Virus record (IMG/VR): IMGVR_UViG_3300043548_000685
Span: 1-25,607 of that record
DNA from: a virus
DNA: 25,607 nt
Direction: 5' to 3' (one strand)
The notes below the pieces were generated by a model that was given only the letters and a program-made list of their open reading frames with translations, made no database searches and was not told the DNA's origin. Shown here piece by piece: positions 7,589 to 17,550 of this stretch. Made by a program: the position numbers and the translations under genes. The first letter of the stretch is position 1. Each line of letters opens with the position of its first letter.

Positions 7589-10500
7589 TGGACCCTCGGC
7601 TCCTTCCCTCTGACCGCTACCTCGCTTCTTTGTTGGGCCTGACCGACGAGGAATACGCCTGGTTCAAAGCCGAGGTCCGCCGCCGCAACGCAGAGGCTCC
7701 GGTACCCGCCGTCACCGCAGGCGCCGAGACACTCGCGATCATCTCCCTGGTGCTGACCGTGCTCTCGGTCGGCTTCACCATCGCTGCGAGCTTCTTCAAA
7801 CCGAAGCCCAACGAGGGCGATCCTGCTCAACTCAAGGCGCGAAATCGAGGAGGCCGAGCCCGCACCGAGAACGAACGCTTCGTCCCGCGCTACGGCTTCG
7901 ACTCCTCCCAGGACATCACCACCCTCGGTGCTGTCATCCCCATCGTTTACGCCCTGCGCGAAACCATCGGTGGCACCACCTACGGCGGCGTCCGGGTCAA
8001 CACCACCCTGCTGTGGTCCCAGCTCTACAGCCTGGGGGGCTCCCAGCTCCTACGCGCCATCTTCCTGGTGAGCGAAGGCCCGATCACCTCGCTCGACGCA
8101 CGGAACTTTGCCTCCGGCGGAAACACCCTCGCCAGCTACGACTTCGGCAACGCAACAGCCAACCAAGTCGGCTCCCGCATGGCCGTCTACGGCCGCTACG
8201 CCAGCGGTCTGACCACTCGCATCGCTTCCGGCAACCAGATCTACGGCCGCTCTGCGAGCGCGGACGCCGGCAACGCGCAAAACGCCGGGGGCAGCGACGT
8301 CTTCATGGTGCGCCGCGGTAGCACCTGGACCGCTGACTTCTGCTCCGCCAATCGCCCCAGCAACCAGACCACCTTCGGCGTCTACGCCCTCTGCGGCAAC
8401 GACTTCGGCATGCGCATCAACCCGGTGTTCAAGCCGCAGGTCCAAGCCCAACTCATCCCCGAGGGCGATGACGGCGACGCCAAGGTGAAATGCACCATTG
8501 ACGACGTGGCCTGGGCCCAACGCCGCAAAGCCCGTGCCTTCTTCGGCTCCCGCAGCGGCATCACCTCGAGCGGCCTCGGCTCTATCGGAGGCACAACCAC
8601 ATACACGCTGTATTCCAGCAGCGACAAGGACACCGCTTTCAGCCGCGACATCAAGAGCCTGACCACGCCAGGCGACTGGCAACGATCAGTCACGACCGTT
8701 ATCAACGATGGTGCAGGTGTCTATACCAAGCCTAGCAACAAAGCTTGGAACAACATCTACGACAATACGCAGGATCAATCAAGCTATATCGCCACACTAG
8801 AGAACAAGATTTCCACAACTGTAACAAGTGTCACCGTTGACTCAAAAGGAAAGGGCGTACTAAATGCAACAATATCCTTTAACATAACAGGATTCTACAA
8901 CGATAATGACAACACCGACGACATCAACGAGTTACTGGAAGTCCTGAAATCAGCCAGATTCAGACTCAAGTGGCGCAACCCCCTCACCGCAGACGACCCC
9001 GAGGACGACGTCGTTGTCAAGTACACATTAAAAGTATTAGTAAAAACCAGATCAAAGCAAGTATTCACAAGTGACGGCGGAACGGTTAGTGCGCCTTCTC
9101 TAAGTGTGTCCAAAAATGGAGATGGCTTAGTCACTAACGTCACCATCTCCGGCGGAGGTGGCACAATCTCCGGGCTGTCAACCACCAACACTCGCGACAA
9201 ACCCCGCTTCAAGATTCGAGGCTCCGGCGTAGGCTCTGTCACCGAAGATGATGCATCCTCCATTTCCATCAACGTCTCGCTCAAGTTCAACGCCAAAAAG
9301 GCATACATCGAAAAATGCGAAGACATCGCCTCCACCGTCGCCGGCCGCCAAAAGTCCTGGGATGACGCCCTGATCGTTGGTGAGCTCTACAAAATCGGCT
9401 CTGGCTTAGCCATCTGCACCGCACGCACCGACGCCGCCTTCGTCTCCGAGTCCGATATCAGCAGCGGCAGCGGCACACCAGTCACTGCCACCTTCACCAC
9501 GGTGCGCCCAGGCGCAGTGAGCACCAACTCGGCCGCGCTGATCGAAAAGACTGGCCTCGCCTGGCTGGACGAAGACTCTGCCACCCGCGAATGGCGCAAC
9601 GTCGCCACGACTGATGGCCACGTCCTGCGTTGCGCCATCGCCAGCATCTCCACCACGCGCCCCTGCCAAGCCATCGAGCTCGGTATCCGCTCACGCCTCG
9701 GCATCCGCATCAACGGACTGACCAACTTCCGCGAAACGATCAGCTTCGACGAGTGCGATAACCGCGCCTGCCTGGACTACAAGGACGACATTGTCGAGCA
9801 GGGCAGCACACTACAGACGGACATTCACCAATCCAACACGCTCAGCGCCCCGGTCGAGCGCTACAGCTTCTTCGCCATCTACTACCGCGAGGCCGGCACC
9901 ACCGGTGGCTTCACCAAACTCAACAACGCTTATGGCGTCCGCGGCGCCACCCAGCAGAACCTGTTCAACTACATCCAGCTCAACATGCCCGCTATCAAAC
10001 AGTGGGAAATCCAGGTTGAGCCCTACTCCGGCTGGGAAGTCCGCAACGGCGGCATTGGCACCTTGTACGTGCTCGAAGCGAGCTTGTCCTCCCGTCAGAC
10101 CGTCTCTGAAGCCGGCGGTGTCTCGGTCACATTCAACGGAACCACGGTCGCCCACTCAGCCGACACCTTCGGCATCGCCGTCGGCCGCCGCAAACTCGCC
10201 AAAGGCGGCCTGAGCTACCCGAGGACGGACAACACAGACTTCCCCAACGGCGACTTCTCATACATCGACACGTGGGGAAAGCTCGCCGAAGCCTTCATCT
10301 ACGAAGAAGTTCAGTCCTCAGCCTCCACCGGCCCCGAGCACGAGATCGTCTACATCAACGAGATCGTTCCGAACGACACAGCGCCCGTCTACGACAACTT
10401 GGCCCTGCTCGGGGTCAACATCATGTCCTCGGTCGAATGGCAGCAGTTCAACCAGTTCAGCTGCTACGTCACTGGCGGCAAAACATGCCGGCGCTTGCTC

Positions 10501-11544
10501 AACAACAAGAGCGTTGGCTCCACCCACCTCTTCCCGGATATCCTCCTCGACCTCCTCACCAACACGACCTACGGAGCCGGCAACCTGATCAGCGACGAGA
10601 TGATCGATCTCGCGTCCTTCGAGTCCGCCGCCCAGTGGTGCCAAGACCGCACTTACTTCTACGACGGAGTCATCGCCGACCGCGTCAACCTCCGCCAGTG
10701 GGCTGCCGACACAGCCGCCACCCACCTGCTGATCTTCGGCGAGCGCGACGGCAAGTTCTTCCTACGCCCCGCTCTCCAATCCACCGCGGTCTCAATCAAG
10801 GGCCTCTTCACCGCCGGCAACATCGCCGAGGGCTCCTTCCAACTGCAGTACCTGGACCCTGAGGACCGCGACCCAATCCGCGTGTCGGTCCGCTTCCGTG
10901 AAGAGCGCGCCTCGACCGACCTGACCAACCCGGGCATCTTCCCCACGGTGCGCGAGATCCTTGTCGCTGAGGCCGGAACCGACGCCGGCGCTCCAGTCGA
11001 ATCCCTCGACCTCAGTGATTACTGCACCAGTCGCGCCCACGCTGTCGATGCGGCGAAATTCATCATCCGCATGCGCCGCGTACCAACGCACTCGGTGCGC
11101 TTCACCACGACCCACGAGGGCGTGCTCTCCCAGATGGCCCCAAGCGACTACATCCGGGTGGCCATGGACGAAACCGAGTACGACGAGTTCAACAATGGCG
11201 TCGTCACCCAATCTGGCGCCCTGATCAGCACCAAAGCGCTAAGCGACGGCGCGTACAACGTGATCGCCTGGAACGGCGAAAGTGCATCCGCCCCAGCCGA
11301 CACCACCCTTGCCGTTAGCGCCGGCGGCACCCAGGCCACACCTACCGGCATCGTTTTCACCGTCAAGCTCCCGAGCACGCAAGTTCGCACCTACCAAATC
11401 GAGCGCATTTCTCCCAACGAGGACGGCACCTTTACGATTGAAGCGGTCCACATGCCGACAAGCTCCACAGGCGTTCTGGATCTCTACCAGAACATCGAGC
11501 TCGGCACAACAACGACCACAGCGAACTGGATCATCGAAGGCTGA
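7588..11544 (+). CDS. Tail tip / host-specificity protein, gpJ-like
   Basis: This is a 1,318-residue protein when started at the ATG at 7588 (TGATG overlap with the K-like gene). The frame is open to 7537, but that extension would overlap K by 50 bases. Residues 48-70 form a hydrophobic segment, as in the N-terminal part of gpI/gpJ tip proteins. The C-terminal third (residues about 900-1200) has the gpJ-type pattern: a Trp-rich region, a segment of type GERDGKFFLRPAL, then NIAEGSF and REERAS blocks. In lambda, J forms the central tip and contacts the receptor. A low-GC island at about 8690-9180 codes for a Ser/Thr/Val-rich beta segment that may be an inserted domain. The stop overlaps the next ATG. 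Confidence 0.82.
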   Translation: MDPRLLPSDRYLASLLGLTDEEYAWFKAEVRRRNAEAPVPAVTAGAETLAIISLVLTVLSVGFTIAASFFKPKPNEGDPAQLKARNRGGRARTENERFVPRYGFDSSQDITTLGAVIPIVYALRETIGGTTYGGVRVNTTLLWSQLYSLGGSQLLRAIFLVSEGPITSLDARNFASGGNTLASYDFGNATANQVGSRMAVYGRYASGLTTRIASGNQIYGRSASADAGNAQNAGGSDVFMVRRGSTWTADFCSANRPSNQTTFGVYALCGNDFGMRINPVFKPQVQAQLIPEGDDGDAKVKCTIDDVAWAQRRKARAFFGSRSGITSSGLGSIGGTTTYTLYSSSDKDTAFSRDIKSLTTPGDWQRSVTTVINDGAGVYTKPSNKAWNNIYDNTQDQSSYIATLENKISTTVTSVTVDSKGKGVLNATISFNITGFYNDNDNTDDINELLEVLKSARFRLKWRNPLTADDPEDDVVVKYTLKVLVKTRSKQVFTSDGGTVSAPSLSVSKNGDGLVTNVTISGGGGTISGLSTTNTRDKPRFKIRGSGVGSVTEDDASSISINVSLKFNAKKAYIEKCEDIASTVAGRQKSWDDALIVGELYKIGSGLAICTARTDAAFVSESDISSGSGTPVTATFTTVRPGAVSTNSAALIEKTGLAWLDEDSATREWRNVATTDGHVLRCAIASISTTRPCQAIELGIRSRLGIRINGLTNFRETISFDECDNRACLDYKDDIVEQGSTLQTDIHQSNTLSAPVERYSFFAIYYREAGTTGGFTKLNNAYGVRGATQQNLFNYIQLNMPAIKQWEIQVEPYSGWEVRNGGIGTLYVLEASLSSRQTVSEAGGVSVTFNGTTVAHSADTFGIAVGRRKLAKGGLSYPRTDNTDFPNGDFSYIDTWGKLAEAFIYEEVQSSASTGPEHEIVYINEIVPNDTAPVYDNLALLGVNIMSSVEWQQFNQFSCYVTGGKTCRRLLNNKSVGSTHLFPDILLDLLTNTTYGAGNLISDEMIDLASFESAAQWCQDRTYFYDGVIADRVNLRQWAADTAATHLLIFGERDGKFFLRPALQSTAVSIKGLFTAGNIAEGSFQLQYLDPEDRDPIRVSVRFREERASTDLTNPGIFPTVREILVAEAGTDAGAPVESLDLSDYCTSRAHAVDAAKFIIRMRRVPTHSVRFTTTHEGVLSQMAPSDYIRVAMDETEYDEFNNGVVTQSGALISTKALSDGAYNVIAWNGESASAPADTTLAVSAGGTQATPTGIVFTVKLPSTQVRTYQIERISPNEDGTFTIEAVHMPTSSTGVLDLYQNIELGTTTTTANWIIEG

Positions 11545-11948
11545 TGGCAGTCACTTTCCCCAGCATCGAGCCCACCTCGCGAAGCTTCAATGCCCCGAAG
11601 TGGCCCACCAGCGGGGTGACCTCCCAGTCAGGTGTCACCACTCGCCGCCTGTGGGGTAGCCGCCCCTCCCAGGCGCAATTAGCACTGACGTTTGCCAATA
11701 TCACTGATGACAACGCCGCTTTAATCCTTGCTGCTTACAACAGCGCTAAAGGTGCCACGATTGATCTCACACTTCCCAGCATCATCTTCAACGGCGCATC
11801 AGCGAACCTGACCAACTGGCTGAATACCTTCTCCACAGGGGCCGGTATGCAGTGGTTCTTCTCAGAAGATCCCCCGAGCTTGGAAAGCGTTGCTCCCGGT
11901 CGCTCCAGCGTTCGAATCACGCTCGTAGCCGAACTTAGACTGACGTAA
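11544..11948 (+). CDS. Small tail protein, family not recognised
   Basis: The protein has 134 residues and starts at the TGATG overlap after the J-like gene. Near the C-terminus it has DPPSLESVAPGRSSVRITLV, which reads like a beta-rich minor tail protein ending; FFSEDPP implies a compact beta fold. I do not recognise a named family with confidence. Its position between the tip protein and the tube-like genes suggests a virion or tail-assembly role. There is no signal peptide or membrane segment. Confidence 0.6.
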   Translation: MAVTFPSIEPTSRSFNAPKWPTSGVTSQSGVTTRRLWGSRPSQAQLALTFANITDDNAALILAAYNSAKGATIDLTLPSIIFNGASANLTNWLNTFSTGAGMQWFFSEDPPSLESVAPGRSSVRITLVAELRLT

Positions 11949-11962
11949 CGCCCCCGAGAACG

Positions 11963-12379
11963 ATGGCCGTAAAAACTAGCGCTACTGCACTTCTTAAGTT
12001 CAAAGTCAGTTCTAGTGCTGCATATTCCACCATCGCAAAAGTGCGCGACGTCAAGCTGGATATCAACCGCGATGCCCTCGAGACCACCGGCATTGGACAG
12101 CGCGACCGCACCTACGCCTACGGCATCCGCAGCACCAGCGGTAGCGGCACCCTGCTCTACGACCCTGCCGACACCGGCACGGCAGATCTGATGAACCAGA
12201 TCCTGAGCGACACCGACACCCTCTCAGGTCTGCAGCTCGTCCTCGACACAGCCAGCACAGACGGCACTATCTCCGGCGACGCCCTGATCACAGCCGCCGG
12301 TCCCAGCGTCAGCGTCGGCGATCTGGTCTCTGTGCCCATCAGCTTCACCATCTCCGGCAAACCCACCGGCGCGTTCTGA
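11963..12379 (+). CDS. Tail tube-like protein
   Basis: This 138-residue protein has the look of siphovirus tail-tube proteins (TP901-1/lambda gpV group). It contains alternating beta strands, a central segment on the pattern DALETTGIGQRDRTYAYGIR (about residues 36-55), a YDP motif after it, and a C-terminal VGDLVSVPISFTISG strand. Tube proteins stack as hexamers around the tape measure. The start is ATG at 11984 or earlier at 11963; the latter is preceded by a weak GAGAA. The gene lies downstream of J, whereas lambda's tube gene V lies upstream of G, so the order is unusual. The stop overlaps the next gene in TGATG at 12377-12381. Confidence 0.6.
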   Translation: MAVKTSATALLKFKVSSSAAYSTIAKVRDVKLDINRDALETTGIGQRDRTYAYGIRSTSGSGTLLYDPADTGTADLMNQILSDTDTLSGLQLVLDTASTDGTISGDALITAAGPSVSVGDLVSVPISFTISGKPTGAF

Positions 12380-13974
12380 TGGCACTTCTCGGCAACGGCG
12401 GAATCCTGGAGCTCAGCCGGGAATGGCCGGAGCCGATGGCGCTCGCCCCAGCGGCGATCACCTTCACCACCAACCCCGTCCGCATCGAGCTCGGCAACGA
12501 CAACTACTGGACAGGCGACCGCGTTCTTTTCACGGCCGCCAACGGCATCCCACTCGACCTCAACGGCGACGGCTATGCCGACTGCCCCGAAGGCCACGGC
12601 ATTTATCGAGGCTCCATCTACGAGCTCGGCCCTGCCCGCGACTTCTACAACGGTCCCGAAACCAACGAAAACGGTCCGCACTACCGCGTCGAGCACGTCG
12701 GCATTGCGTCCTCTCAGATCAACAACACCCCCCTGCCGGCCTCGCTAACCGTCAACGCGAGCAACTTCAAGACCGGCGACCGGGTGATCTTCGCGAGCAC
12801 CGCCGGTGTCCCAATCGACTTCAACGGTGACGGCTACGCCGACTGCCCGAGCGGTCTCGGCGTCTATGCCGGCTCGTACTGGCAAGTCGGCCCAGCGCGA
12901 GATCACACCACCACCGAGAACGACCCCTACTACCAAACCGGTGACGACACTGCTGCCTTCTACAACAGCAATGCCGCTACAGGACTGACCACCAACTTCA
13001 CGGCCTACATCGTCAAGGACGCCAATAACCGAGTCCGCTTCTACAGCGCCCCCGGTGCGGGTGCAACCGAGTACGTGATCCTCCCAGCAGACTGTGGCAA
13101 TATCGTTCTGAGTAAATACCAAAGCGACTCCGGTTATACAGCCGCGATCAATACAGCTGCAGCTGACCTGAGCACTCTGACGCTGAGCCCTGCAGAGCAA
13201 GCACTAGAAGATTTGATTACGCTGCCTGCTCTCCTTCAGTTCTTCTATTACAACAGAAACGAAGACACCGGCTTCACAACGCAATTCGACGGCTTCATCG
13301 AGCAGGACGCCCTCGGTCGAATCCGTCTCTACGACTCCGAGATCTCAGCACACAATCAGATCACAGCCGATACCAAGCCCCTACGCCGCGTCGATTGCGG
13401 CAACTTCGTCATCGCCCGCTACGCCGACTCTGCGTCCTACCAAACAGCACTGAACAGCGCAGCCAATTCGATCAAGCCCCTGACACTCCCGAGCACATCG
13501 CAACCACTCTCAGACGTAATCACCGTCCCGAGTGCGATCACGGCCACGCTGGATGACCCCGCTAGCCGCGGCTGGCTCTTCCAAGCCGACCTCCAGGAAT
13601 GGGCTCTCGACATCGACGCTGCCAACCTGGACATGACCGCCATCGGCGAGACCTTCGGCGAAAACACCAAAGCCCTGGTCCGCGGCGCCGGCTCCCTGCA
13701 GTTCCTCGTCGATCACAAGGCCACGAGCGCGGGCCAGGACTCCATGGCCCTACTGCGCCTGGTGCTGTTGACCCAGCAAGGCTGCAAGAGCAATGCCAGA
13801 TTCTGGCTCTATCAGAACCGCGATAATAATTGCGGACAACTAAGCGGCTCCGCCTACTATCAATGCGACCTATTACTCACTAACACTCGCATCAATACCC
13901 GTGCTGACGCACTCATCGCAGGCAGCAGTGATTTCGTCGTAACCGGTGAAATCGCCATCAAGATCGCCCCGTAG
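12379..13974 (+). CDS. Large tube-related structural protein with duplicated EF-hand-like modules
   Basis: The 531-residue protein is visibly built from duplicated modules. Residues about 33-103 and 122-186 are copies, each with TGDRV, a DxNxDGxxD loop (D60-D68 and D147-D155) and a Y-x-x-GPARD segment. Residues about 193-285 and 289-385 are a second pair, each with TGxTTxF, a xxDAxxRxRxY strand and a DCGNxVxxxY motif. The C-terminal 130 residues (WALDIDAANLDMTAIGETFG, then a final strand set) resemble the tail-tube fold of the preceding gene. The DxNxDG loops match calcium-binding dockerin/EF-hand loops, so calcium may stabilise the module. It may be a second tube protein or a tail decoration. 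The function is inferred; no named family was recognised. Confidence 0.6.
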   Translation: MALLGNGGILELSREWPEPMALAPAAITFTTNPVRIELGNDNYWTGDRVLFTAANGIPLDLNGDGYADCPEGHGIYRGSIYELGPARDFYNGPETNENGPHYRVEHVGIASSQINNTPLPASLTVNASNFKTGDRVIFASTAGVPIDFNGDGYADCPSGLGVYAGSYWQVGPARDHTTTENDPYYQTGDDTAAFYNSNAATGLTTNFTAYIVKDANNRVRFYSAPGAGATEYVILPADCGNIVLSKYQSDSGYTAAINTAAADLSTLTLSPAEQALEDLITLPALLQFFYYNRNEDTGFTTQFDGFIEQDALGRIRLYDSEISAHNQITADTKPLRRVDCGNFVIARYADSASYQTALNSAANSIKPLTLPSTSQPLSDVITVPSAITATLDDPASRGWLFQADLQEWALDIDAANLDMTAIGETFGENTKALVRGAGSLQFLVDHKATSAGQDSMALLRLVLLTQQGCKSNARFWLYQNRDNNCGQLSGSAYYQCDLLLTNTRINTRADALIAGSSDFVVTGEIAIKIAP

Positions 13975-14013
13975 AGCATCGCTAGACTGCGACTAACTGA
14001 GCGCTAAAGCGGT

Positions 14014-17000
14014 GTGGCTCGCCTGAAATACGCCGGCGTCACAGGCGCCATCGACAACATCAATGCGACGCAGGCCGAATTCCGGCAGCAGATCGCCACG
14101 CTCAACGACCTGATGCGTCAGTTGGCGGGTAACGCCAACGTCAAGGCGGGCAACACCGAGATGGTGGACCCGCTCACTGCACCCTTCACGCTCTACGTCA
14201 ACCCCTATACCGGCAGCGACACATTCGCCTCGGGCGCTTACAACGACTACGAGCTCCCAGCAGGCGCAACTGACAACGAAAAGATCGCCGCCAAGCTCAA
14301 GCGCCTCGAAAAGCAGCGCCTCACCTGCGGCTACACACCCAGCCGCCCCTTCAAAACAATCAACCGTGCGGTCATCGAGGCCGCCATCATCACCAGCAAG
14401 AGCTGGTACACGTACACCGACCCGAGAGCGCACCTCGATTGCGTCTCGATCGTCCTCGCCCCTGGCGTCCACACGGTCTACAACGACCCCGGCACCAGCA
14501 ACCCCACGCCTAACTGGGTCGACGGCTACGAGCCCGACTCCGCAGAGCTGATCAAGTTCAACCCCGCCAGCGGCGGTGTGCTCCTGCCCCGCGGCTGTTC
14601 CCTCTGTGGGCCGGACCTGCGCAAATGCACCTTCCGCCCTACCTGGGTACCGGCCAACGCAGACGAACTGGCTAACCGGAGCAACCGCAGCGAGATCTTC
14701 AAGATCACCGGCACTGGCTACTTCTTCGGCTTCACCTTCATGGACAAGGTGAACGCCAGCAGCAGCCACCACCTGCTCTCCGGCTTTGGCTTCGCCAGCA
14801 AAACCGAGCTCGACGCCTTCTACACCAAGGTGTACAGCTCCGTGGGCTCCGGCGGCAACCTCAGCGCCGCACTGACGGTCACGCGAGCCACCGAGTACAA
14901 GATCGTCGGCCCTATCGATGACACCCCAGGCCCGGACTGGGACACCACCGCCAGCGCCTCCCCCTACATCTTCAACTGCTCGGTCCGCTCCGAGTACGGC
15001 ATGGGCGGCATCCACGCGGACGGCGCCAAGGTCGAGGGCCTCAAGTCCATGGTGACCGCCAACTACACCGGCGTGTCCCTGCAGAAGGACATGACCTGCT
15101 GGGAGCTGTACCAAACCAACGCTTGGCAGCAGATGCCGAGCTACGAGACGTACATCACCAGCGATCCGAACAACGTTCGGATGAAGCCCTCCCGCCGTAG
15201 CTACCACATCCGCGCGATCAACGGCGCCTTCATCCAAGAAGTCTCGATCTTCGCCATCGGCCAAGGCGTCCACCACGCCACCGAGAGCGGCGCCGAGATC
15301 TCCATCACCAACTCAAACAGCTCCTTCGGTGGCTGCGTCGCTATCTCGTCTGGCTACAAGTCCAAAGCCTTTGATCTGGACAAAGAATGGCGCTTTGCCT
15401 ACTTCAAAGTCCCGCTCAATCTGAGTGCTAAGACAGGCAATATCCAAAAGTATTACCTCGGCACGGTCGATAGCTACGTCGACGGTGATATCCGCATCTA
15501 CCTGAACGATGACCTCGTCGCGCAGGACGGATCCACCACGGTGCCCAAAATCCTGGGCGACCTCGGCTACAGCCTCCGCGCTGACAGCTACATCTGGGTC
15601 GAAAACCCCAACGGCACCGACTGGCGCGCCCAGCTCGCCTCCAACGCTTGGAGCACTGCCGACGCCAACCTGATCCGCCTGAAAGGGACTGCCGGAGACG
15701 CCCCTGGTCTCCAAGACGAGAACGGCACCAGCCCGGGCATCCCTGCAAACAGCGTCACCAACCGCGCCGTCGGCCGCCGCGTTTACATCCGCCGCCTGGT
15801 CGACACCCGCACTGCTGCCGAGCGCCGACTCTCGATCGGCATGTTCTCCGTGGCTGCGCCGACCCGCCTGGTGCAACGCGACTACATCCTGCAGCTGGAC
15901 CCGACAGCACCGACTCTCTTCGGGGACGTCGATCCCTACGTGAACGGCACCCTGCCCACGAGTGAGCCGCTGACGATCAGCAGTGTTGTCAACGTCGACA
16001 TCACAGCAGCGGACTATCCCCAGTTCAACGCCATCTACAAGGGGATGGAAATACAGCTGCGGCGTACCAACCCCAGCGTCACCTACGCCAACAGCACCTT
16101 CTACCGCGAAGGCACAACCGTCACTTACAACAGCAAGCACTTCACAGCGCTGCGTGACAACACCACCCCGAGCTCGGGGGCACCTCCTGCGGCGGACTGG
16201 CAAGAGTCCTACGTCCACATGCCCAATGCCCACCAGGGGGACGAGAAGCAGAACAACGAAAGCTTTGCCCTGGTCCTGGACAACGACACGGCAAACGCCC
16301 AGGCCAGCACCACGCTCGGCTTCGACTTCTCAACGCTCTGGACCGCCAGCGGCGCCACCGGCGTAACCAAGTCCCTGCAGGATCAATACCGCTCCAGCAA
16401 CGATTACCTCGGGGCCTACCAATTCCTCCGGGCTCTGGGCTTCAGCGAAAGCGCAGCGCACGCCGCACTCCAACCGAGGGCGGCCACTGAGCGCATCCGC
16501 AAGGTCAACAACACCACGCACTTCCCCACCGCGCCTTCCGGTGGTCTGGCCACCTCCCGGAACTGCTGGGCCGCTGAGTTCCGCCGCCCCTCGGTGCTGC
16601 GCCTCTTCGCTCACGCTTTTGAATGGGCCGGCACGCTCAACTACTCCAAAGCATTCCCGGCGGTGCAGCAGCAGCTCTCCGCCCTCAACAAGTTCACCTA
16701 CTACTTCACCAACGAGCTCGGGGGCCGCGTCTACCCCTCTGGCTTCAACGAAGAGGGCTTCATCGTCAAGAGCACCGGGATCGAGGATCTCAACACCGGT
16801 CAGTCCCAAAGCCTGACGGCCTTGGCGACGGTGGAGGAAGATCCCGTCAGCGAGTTCCCCACCGGCATCAGCGCCGGCGGCACTAGCACGTTCAACGACA
16901 TCAGCATCCTCGGCAAGCCAACGTTCTCGCTGAGCGCGGGCCTATCGACGGACCCCAGCCCACTCGGCGCCGTGGCTTTGGCCACACTCGAAGACATCCA

Positions 17001-17541
17001 AGGCGGTGCCATCCCGAGTGCGGACGCTGCGATCCTCGATAACAACCAGCCCAAGGTCATCACCAACCTTGGCCTGAACTACTGGCGCCAGTACAACGCG
17101 CTGCTGAGCGCCAAGGTCTTCAGCTTCGAGACCGGCACCGACCCTGACGAAGTCCCTGTCAGCGGAATGCTCGGCCGTATGGCCTTCGTCGATGAGTGGT
17201 GCGGCTACGCCCAGGGTGGCGGCACTGTCACGCAATCCACGAGCAAGGCGACAGCGGTGACGCTCAACACGCCTTGCGGCCTGATCATCACCAACGCTTC
17301 GGAACTGGAAAACGGCTTCTTCCAAGGCTTCACGCTCAACAACACCGCCATCGCACCCAACGATGTTGTCGTTGCGTCGATCCAATACCCACCTTCCGGT
17401 AGTTACACAGGTGGGTACACGGTTCAGGTGCTGGGTACCCAAACCGGCTCAGTCCGCCTGTTACTTACAAACCTCGGTGCAACCGCCTCTGAGGCGGTCT
17501 ACATCAACTTCGCCCTCGTCAAGTCCACCACCATCTCCTGA
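14014..17541 (+). CDS. Large tail fibre / virion structural protein of the cyanophage type
   Basis: This 1,175-residue protein starts at GTG 14014 and has MARLKYAGVTG at its N-terminus. It resembles a fibre-like virion protein family of marine cyanophages, with a conserved N-terminus of the type NPYTGSDTF (residues 63-71) and RPFKTINRAVIEA (111-123). The middle is Gly/Asn/Ser-rich and probably beta-helical, as expected of a receptor-binding or depolymerase-like fibre. Near the C-terminus (residues 1043-1062) GTDP followed by MLGRMAFVDEW marks a fibre-tip motif also found in the minus-strand fibre at 20886-21383. There are no transmembrane segments. It follows the tube-like genes after a 39-base gap without an obvious promoter. 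The receptor is unknown. Confidence 0.75.
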   Translation: MARLKYAGVTGAIDNINATQAEFRQQIATLNDLMRQLAGNANVKAGNTEMVDPLTAPFTLYVNPYTGSDTFASGAYNDYELPAGATDNEKIAAKLKRLEKQRLTCGYTPSRPFKTINRAVIEAAIITSKSWYTYTDPRAHLDCVSIVLAPGVHTVYNDPGTSNPTPNWVDGYEPDSAELIKFNPASGGVLLPRGCSLCGPDLRKCTFRPTWVPANADELANRSNRSEIFKITGTGYFFGFTFMDKVNASSSHHLLSGFGFASKTELDAFYTKVYSSVGSGGNLSAALTVTRATEYKIVGPIDDTPGPDWDTTASASPYIFNCSVRSEYGMGGIHADGAKVEGLKSMVTANYTGVSLQKDMTCWELYQTNAWQQMPSYETYITSDPNNVRMKPSRRSYHIRAINGAFIQEVSIFAIGQGVHHATESGAEISITNSNSSFGGCVAISSGYKSKAFDLDKEWRFAYFKVPLNLSAKTGNIQKYYLGTVDSYVDGDIRIYLNDDLVAQDGSTTVPKILGDLGYSLRADSYIWVENPNGTDWRAQLASNAWSTADANLIRLKGTAGDAPGLQDENGTSPGIPANSVTNRAVGRRVYIRRLVDTRTAAERRLSIGMFSVAAPTRLVQRDYILQLDPTAPTLFGDVDPYVNGTLPTSEPLTISSVVNVDITAADYPQFNAIYKGMEIQLRRTNPSVTYANSTFYREGTTVTYNSKHFTALRDNTTPSSGAPPAADWQESYVHMPNAHQGDEKQNNESFALVLDNDTANAQASTTLGFDFSTLWTASGATGVTKSLQDQYRSSNDYLGAYQFLRALGFSESAAHAALQPRAATERIRKVNNTTHFPTAPSGGLATSRNCWAAEFRRPSVLRLFAHAFEWAGTLNYSKAFPAVQQQLSALNKFTYYFTNELGGRVYPSGFNEEGFIVKSTGIEDLNTGQSQSLTALATVEEDPVSEFPTGISAGGTSTFNDISILGKPTFSLSAGLSTDPSPLGAVALATLEDIQGGAIPSADAAILDNNQPKVITNLGLNYWRQYNALLSAKVFSFETGTDPDEVPVSGMLGRMAFVDEWCGYAQGGGTVTQSTSKATAVTLNTPCGLIITNASELENGFFQGFTLNNTAIAPNDVVVASIQYPPSGSYTGGYTVQVLGTQTGSVRLLLTNLGATASEAVYINFALVKSTTIS

Positions 17542-17550
17542 TCCACTGCC

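Noticed and set aside
13993-15276. Minus-strand open frame of 427 residues opposite the large fibre
   Set aside because: It is the shadow of a GC-rich, well-supported fibre gene and its product has biased, unstructured composition.
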